DNA from: Lentisphaerota bacterium
GTDB lineage: Bacteria; Verrucomicrobiota; Kiritimatiellia; JAAZAB01
Length of the DNA: 16,912 nt
Assembly: GCA_020201415.1 (NCBI GenBank)
Contig: JAIVGW010000220.1
Coordinates: 1-16,912, forward strand
Direction: 5' to 3'
The notes beneath the pieces are model-generated. The model had not been told where the DNA came from. It saw only the letters and a program-made list of their open reading frames with translations, and searched no databases. Shown here piece by piece: positions 13,322-16,912 of the stretch (position 1 is its first letter; the number at the start of each line of letters is the position of its first letter). Both the position numbers and the translations under genes were made by a program.

Positions 13322-14530
13322 TCAGGTCATGTAATCGGCGTTGATGGCAATGTATTGGTCCGAATAGTCACAGGTGTAAATCGTGCCGACGGCGCGACCC
13401 TGATGCAAATCGATTTCCACGGAGAATTCCGGCCGGCGGATAACGGCATGCAGGTCGCTTTCCGACAGCCCGGCGGATTGCCCCCGGCTTACGGCCGGCA
13501 GCCCGTTGTAGGCAATATCAATTTTTTCCGGGCGCACCGGCACCCCCGCATAACCGATGGCGCAGATTACACGGCCCCAGTTGGGATCGGCGCCGAACCA
13601 GGATGTTTTCACCAAAGGCGACTGGGCCACGGCACGGGCCACGCACAGGGCCGCGCTCCGGCTGGCGGCATTACGCACGGTGACCGTCACCAGTTTGGTT
13701 GCGCCTTCGCCGTCCTTGACAATCATCAGCGCCAGTTCCAGAGCCAATTGCGAGAGGGCCCGGCAAAACGCGCGCCAACAACGATGGCCCGGCTGCAGCA
13801 GGCGGTTGCCGGCCCGGCCGTTGGCCAGGCAGATTACCGTATCGTTGGTACTCTGATCGCCGTCCACGGTGATGCAATTGAAGCTGTCGCGTACGGCCTG
13901 ACGCAGGGCGGCGCGCAGGGCGCGCGGTTCCACGGCGGCATCGGTAGTGATGAAACCTAACATGGTGGCCATGTTGGGCGAGATCATGCCCGAGCCCTTG
14001 GCCATGCCGCCCAGCGTGACCGTTTGGCCGTCGATTTCCAGCCTCAGCACGGCTTCCTTCGGGCGGGTGTCAGTGGTCATAATGGCCCGCGCCGCCCGCG
14101 CGCCGTGGGCGGCATCCAAATCCCCCGCCGCACGCGTGATACCGGCAGCAATAACATCCATGGGCAGGGGGCGCCCAATGGTGCCGGTGGAACAGACACA
14201 GACCAGGGCGGGATTGATCCGCAACGCCGCGGCGGTCAGATCGGCCATCCGCGCGGCATCCTTTGCGCCCTGGCGGCCGGTACAGGCGTTGGCATTACCG
14301 CTATTAATGATGACAGCCTGGGCCCGGCCGGCGCGCAATTTGCGCGCATCCAGCCTGACGGGGGCCGCTTTGACGCGGTTGGAGGTGAAAACACCGGCGG
14401 CCGCGGCCGGCGCTTCGGAATATATCAGGGCCATATCCGGACGGTTGGGCTTGAGGCCCGCGTGAACTCCGGCGGCCTTGAATCCGCGAGGCGCGGTTAC
14501 GCCGCCGCATGCTGCTGCTTGCGCTTCCAT
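13322..14530 (-). CDS. argJ: Glutamate N-acetyltransferase / ornithine acetyltransferase ArgJ
   Basis: The 402-residue product transfers the acetyl group from N-acetylornithine to glutamate, recycling acetate in arginine synthesis. Some forms also use acetyl-CoA, which would make N-acetylglutamate synthase dispensable. ArgJ is an N-terminal-nucleophile enzyme that cleaves itself. The cleavage motif is clear here: KGSGMISPNMATML with the nucleophilic threonine at about 189. Other family stretches are GFKAAGVHAGLK, NSGNANACTG, CSTGTIGRPLP, DGDQSTNDTV and FGADPNWGRVICAIGYAG. The C-terminus NADYMT matches the usual NADYxT ending. The ATG at 14528-14530 gives the standard start; no good Shine-Dalgarno is seen. 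It lies 89 bases after rpsI. argC, its usual partner, is not adjacent. Confidence 0.96.
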   Translation of the reverse strand: MEAQAAACGGVTAPRGFKAAGVHAGLKPNRPDMALIYSEAPAAAAGVFTSNRVKAAPVRLDARKLRAGRAQAVIINSGNANACTGRQGAKDAARMADLTAAALRINPALVCVCSTGTIGRPLPMDVIAAGITRAAGDLDAAHGARAARAIMTTDTRPKEAVLRLEIDGQTVTLGGMAKGSGMISPNMATMLGFITTDAAVEPRALRAALRQAVRDSFNCITVDGDQSTNDTVICLANGRAGNRLLQPGHRCWRAFCRALSQLALELALMIVKDGEGATKLVTVTVRNAASRSAALCVARAVAQSPLVKTSWFGADPNWGRVICAIGYAGVPVRPEKIDIAYNGLPAVSRGQSAGLSESDLHAVIRRPEFSVEIDLHQGRAVGTIYTCDYSDQYIAINADYMT

Positions 14531-14581
14531 GCTTGCTTGCCGGTTAGATAATTAACGCGCAATGAAACCCGGAGGCGGTCG

Positions 14582-14599
14582 GGGCGGACATCACCGCCC
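14582..14599 (-). other. Stem-loop in the rpsI-argJ gap
   Basis: A perfect 6-bp GC stem (GGGCGG/CCGCCC) with a 6-base loop sits about 20 bases after the rpsI stop and about 50 bases before argJ. On the minus strand no T-run follows directly, so it is a poor terminator. It might reduce readthrough or protect the 3' end of the ribosomal-protein mRNA, giving rplM-rpsI higher expression than the arg genes. This function is inference. Confidence 0.35.
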
Positions 14600-14619
14600 G
14601 GAGCCACCTGCCAGTTGAA

Positions 14620-15018
14620 TTAACGCTTGGAAAACTGGAACCGCTTGCGCGCGCCGGGCTGGCCGGGTTTTTTACGTTCGCGAATACGGGAGTCACGGGT
14701 CAAAAACCCGCTGTTCTTCAGCACTTCGCGCAGCGACTGATCGAAATTCACCAGAGCCCGGGCAATGCCGTGGCGCAAGGCGCCGGCCTGGCCGGTCGGA
14801 CCGCCGCCATTCAGGCGGGCCTTGACGTCGAAACGGCTGTTGGAGTTGGTGATGGTCAGGGGCTGCTGCACGAAATTACGGAGCGATGCCACCGGAAAAT
14901 AGTTTTCGATGGTGCGGCCGTTAATGGTAATCGTGCCGGCGCCCGGCGAAAGGCGCACGCTGGCCACGGCCGATTTGCGGCGGCCGGTGGCTCTGATGGG
15001 TGATTTCTCGGATTCCAC
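14620..15018 (-). CDS. rpsI: 30S ribosomal protein S9
   Basis: S9 is a small-subunit head protein whose C-terminal lysine/arginine tail reaches the P-site tRNA. Visible are ATGRRKSAVASVRLSPG, ITINGRTIENYF, the central GGGPTGQAGALRHGIARAL motif, LTRDSRIRERKKPGQPGARK and the terminal FQFSKR tail. I chose the GTG at 15016-15018 because AAGGAGG lies ten bases upstream (15029-15035) and the resulting 132 residues match the family's ~130. An ATG at 15046-15048 overlapping the rplM stop gives a ten-residue longer N-terminus but has no ribosome-binding site. The gene follows rplM, as in most bacteria. Confidence 0.95.
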   Translation of the reverse strand: MESEKSPIRATGRRKSAVASVRLSPGAGTITINGRTIENYFPVASLRNFVQQPLTITNSNSRFDVKARLNGGGPTGQAGALRHGIARALVNFDQSLREVLKNSGFLTRDSRIRERKKPGQPGARKRFQFSKR

Positions 15019-15040
15019 TTTGGTTATTCCTCCTTGCTTT

Positions 15041-15469
15041 TCAGACATCAAGCGGCTTGGGCGCCTGGGCGGTGTGCGGATGCGTTCCGTCCGGATAAAC
15101 CATCAGACGCTTGAACGAACCGCGCATCAACCGATTCTTAGGCAGCATGCGCCGGACGGCGTCGTAAATCATGCGCTCGGGGTTTTTCGCGCGCAGATCG
15201 CCGGCCTTGGTCAGCTTCAAACCGCCACGATAACCGGAATAATCCTGGTAAACCTTGTTTTCTTCCTTCCTGCCGGTCAGCTTTACGCGGCGGGCGTTGA
15301 TCACCACAACGTGGTCCCCGGTATCGACATGCGGAGTGAAAATCGGCTTGTTCTTACCGCGGATTACGTTGGCCAGACTGACGGCCAGCCGCCCCAGCGG
15401 CTGATCGGTTGCATCCACCAGGTGCCATTCACGCTTTAAATCATTTTCTTTTGGAACAGTAGTCTTCAT
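15041..15469 (-). CDS. rplM: 50S ribosomal protein L13
   Basis: The 142-residue product has exactly the usual L13 length and is an early-assembling large-subunit protein. Recognisable stretches are REWHLVDATDQPLGRLAVSL, IRGKNKPIFTPHVDTGDHVV, VINARRVKLTGRK, YSGYRGGLK, NPERMIYDAVRRMLPKNRL and LMVYPDGTHPHTAQAPK. The ATG at 15467-15469 is preceded by AAAGGAG (15478-15484) with an 8-base spacer, the best ribosome-binding site in the window. It is the first gene of the rplM-rpsI-argJ-argB-argD-lysA cluster, with a consensus promoter just upstream. Confidence 0.98.
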   Translation of the reverse strand: MKTTVPKENDLKREWHLVDATDQPLGRLAVSLANVIRGKNKPIFTPHVDTGDHVVVINARRVKLTGRKEENKVYQDYSGYRGGLKLTKAGDLRAKNPERMIYDAVRRMLPKNRLMRGSFKRLMVYPDGTHPHTAQAPKPLDV

Positions 15470-15494
15470 GCCCGTCTCTCCTTTGAAAACTCGC

Positions 15495-15523
15495 AATATA
15501 GATAAAACACGCCGGACTGTCAA
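15495..15523 (-). promoter_or_regulatory. Sigma-70 promoter of the rplM operon
   Basis: On the minus strand a perfect -35 TTGACA (15518-15523) is separated by exactly 17 bases from a 5/6 -10 TATATT (15495-15500). Transcription would start near 15488, leaving a leader of only about 20 bases before the rplM ATG, filled by the Shine-Dalgarno sequence. This is the strongest promoter-like sequence I found in the window, fitting a ribosomal protein operon. Confidence 0.75.
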
Positions 15524-15573
15524 ACAGAATTTAGCGTTTGGCTGTGATTTTGCAAAAAAGCCAATCATGTTGA

Positions 15574-16590
15574 CAAACCGCTGGTTATCTGATTTGTTAT
15601 CGATATCAGCGGGATGTCGCCTCGATCAGAGCCGATGGAGCCGAACGGCTGCGGGCCGCCAAGCGGCTCTTCGCCCGCCGGGTATATGCCGTCGATATCC
15701 ATACACATTCCAATTGCAGCGATGGGTGCGATCCCGTGCCGCGCAATTACGAGGCCGCCATGGCGGCCGGATTGGACTTTATTTTTGCGACCGACCACGC
15801 CAGTCTGCGCCAGAAACGTTTTCTGCCGGGATTGCCCCGCGCCGACTGGGGGCAGGAACCAGGCTGCGGCGGACATCACGTCGGCCTGCTGCGCAACCGC
15901 CGTTTGTTCAAGCCGCGGGGCGATTTCCCCCGTGACTTCCAGGCCGCCCGGCGCCTGGCGGAGTTTGTCTGGGTGCCGCATCCGGTGGGCTGGTACCCCC
16001 GGCAACGTTACGGTGACGATCGTATCAGCCAACTGTGGTCCATCGGCGATGCGTTTGCCATGGAGATCATCAACGGCGCCGGCAAGATTTTCCGGGCCTA
16101 TGACGAGTGGGATGCCAAGGCCTGCCTGATCTGGGACCGGCTGCTGGCGGACGGACGGCGCGTTACGGCCCTGGCCGGCAGCGATGCGCACATTTCCGAA
16201 GCGCTGGGCATGGTCTGGACCGGCGTTTATGCCGGCGCCTGCCGCGCGCCGTCCATCATCAAGGCACTACAGGCCGGGAGTTGCTTTGCCAGCGAGGCTC
16301 CGCTGCTGGAGTTGCAGGTAAACGATCAGCCCATGGGGTCGGAAGTACTCTGTGCGCCCGGTGCGCCAATCAAACTGCGCTTTCGGGCGGCCGATGCCTG
16401 CGGCATCGCCTGGGTGCGGATTATTCGCGATCAGCGCATCGTGCGCAGTTTCCCGGGACGGGGCCGGACACTGACGGAGGGCGGTTTGACCTGGCGCGCC
16501 CCGCGCCGTCCAGGCTACGTGCGCGTGGAGGTGGGGGCTGTTGACGATCTGCGGGCGTTCTCTTCCCCGGCATATATCTTGCCGGCCTGA
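15574..16590 (+). CDS. PHP-domain metal-dependent phosphoesterase-like protein, 5' end unresolved
   Basis: The open frame encodes a PHP-fold hydrolase of the CehA/McbA-like type. Metal-ligand motifs are present in order: VDIHTHSNCSDG, FATDHAS, a VPHPVGW histidine motif and AGSDAHIS. A C-terminal beta-domain of about 90 residues follows (LQVNDQPMG to AYILPA). Such proteins hydrolyse phosphoesters or related bonds with two or three metal ions; the substrate is unknown. The frame is open from 15574 but has no ATG, GTG or TTG before the essential HTHS motif; the first is a GTG at 15736, which would delete it. Removing one T from 15593-15595 would join the frame to an ATG at 15567 (MLTNRWLSDCYRYQRDV, about 340 residues in all). 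Adding one base after the ATG at 15614 would also work. It is divergent from rplM and converges on the desaturase gene. Confidence 0.75.
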   Translation, partial: QTAGYLICYRYQRDVASIRADGAERLRAAKRLFARRVYAVDIHTHSNCSDGCDPVPRNYEAAMAAGLDFIFATDHASLRQKRFLPGLPRADWGQEPGCGGHHVGLLRNRRLFKPRGDFPRDFQAARRLAEFVWVPHPVGWYPRQRYGDDRISQLWSIGDAFAMEIINGAGKIFRAYDEWDAKACLIWDRLLADGRRVTALAGSDAHISEALGMVWTGVYAGACRAPSIIKALQAGSCFASEAPLLELQVNDQPMGSEVLCAPGAPIKLRFRAADACGIAWVRIIRDQRIVRSFPGRGRTLTEGGLTWRAPRRPGYVRVEVGAVDDLRAFSSPAYILPA

Positions 16591-16597
16591 AACTTGC

Positions 16598-16912
16598 TCA
16601 AGCCCCCGCCGGGCGATCGTATTCCACGATTTTCCGGCACACGTTCTGCCCGCAAAGGACGACCATCGGCATGCCGCCGCCGGGATTGACGGAACCGCCC
16701 ACGAAAAACAGGTTGCGGCAGATCCGGCTTTGCTTGGCCGCCTTGAACCCGAAATTTTTCCAGCGGTCGGCGGCCACCCCGTAAATTGAACCGCGATTGG
16801 AATAGTAATTAGACTGGATGTCATGGGGGGTCCACATGTGTTCAACGATGATGTGGCGGCGCAGATCCTTCAGACCCATGCGTTCAAGTTTGTCCAGCAC
16901 CCGGTCGCGCAA
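16598..16912 (-). CDS. Phytoene desaturase (CrtI family), C-terminal end
   Basis: This is the last 104 residues of a FAD-dependent carotenoid desaturase/isomerase-type protein; the 5' part lies beyond the right edge. The diagnostic C-terminal signature is NLFFVGGSVNPGGGMPMV, preceded by GSIYGV and the conserved segment where substrate-channel residues sit. In CrtI-type enzymes this region binds the FAD ribityl chain. The family dehydrogenates phytoene or diapophytoene, or in the CrtO/CrtISO branches acts on other carotenoids or retinol. The exact member cannot be told from this fragment. The stop is 7 bases from the PHP gene stop (tail to tail). No carotenoid partner gene is visible. Confidence 0.88.
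   Translation of the reverse strand: MRDRVLDKLERMGLKDLRRHIIVEHMWTPHDIQSNYYSNRGSIYGVAADRWKNFGFKAAKQSRICRNLFFVGGSVNPGGGMPMVVLCGQNVCRKIVEYDRPAGA

Noticed and set aside
15570..15600. Plus-strand promoter TTGACA with TGTTAT for the PHP gene
   Set aside because: The -35 is perfect, but the spacer would be 19 bases and the site may lie inside the coding region if translation begins at 15567. Too uncertain to list as a feature.
15736..15738. GTG as the start of the PHP gene
   Set aside because: It would remove the metal-binding HTHS motif that is coded in the same frame just upstream, so it cannot be the natural start of a working enzyme.
1..16912. tRNA genes, rRNA, insertion sequences, toxin-antitoxin or defence genes
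   Set aside because: I looked in the gaps and on both strands and saw no cloverleaf pattern, transposase motif or small gene pair that I could support.

Overview
The window looks like a chromosomal segment of a GC-rich Gram-negative bacterium, probably from the Planctomycetes-Verrucomicrobia-Chlamydiae group (a Verrucomicrobiota or Kiritimatiellota type). This assignment is inferred from three things: a ribosomal-protein/arginine operon, a very large secreted protein built from calcium-binding thrombospondin type-3 repeats plus GDxDGDGxxD propeller blades, and an unknown lipoprotein. No rRNA or tRNA is present to settle it. Almost every gene lies on the minus strand. The one exception is a PHP-domain gene at about 15.6-16.6 kb.

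Layout, in minus-strand reading order from the right edge. (1) The C-terminal end of a CrtI-type phytoene desaturase enters at the edge and converges on the plus-strand PHP gene, with 7 bases between them. (2) A consensus sigma-70 promoter at 15495-15523 starts the cluster rplM-rpsI-argJ-argB-argD-lysA (15469 to 9871). It makes ribosomal proteins L13 and S9, then ornithine acetyltransferase, acetylglutamate kinase, acetylornithine aminotransferase and diaminopimelate decarboxylase. Several junctions overlap or nearly touch, so the cluster is probably co-transcribed. lysA carries a clear one-base frameshift. (3) ruvB follows after a 173-base gap holding a small hairpin repeat. (4) A 1754-residue secreted multidomain protein has its own predicted promoter. 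(5) A 290-base intergenic stretch holds telomere-like heptamer repeats and nested inverted repeats. (6) A lipoprotein of unknown family, a YycJ/WalJ-like metallo-beta-lactamase-fold hydrolase and a membrane-anchored ankyrin-repeat protein form a close-packed trio that ends in a rho-independent terminator. (7) The N-terminal part of an HrpB-type DEAH helicase runs off the left edge.

The biosynthetic cluster is coherent. ArgJ recycles acetyl groups to make N-acetylglutamate, ArgB phosphorylates it, and ArgD aminates the semialdehyde. argC, needed between ArgB and ArgD, is not in the window. ArgD-type enzymes can also act in the lysine/diaminopimelate pathway, which would tie it to LysA at the end of the operon. 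Linking these to rplM-rpsI suggests coordination of amino-acid supply with ribosome synthesis.

I found no CRISPR array, insertion sequence, phage gene or obvious defence system. The parts least explained by known families are the repeat-rich 3.0-3.3 kb gap, the lipoprotein beside it, and the giant repeat protein. Two reading-frame breaks (lysA and the 5' end of the PHP gene) may be assembly errors or real mutations.
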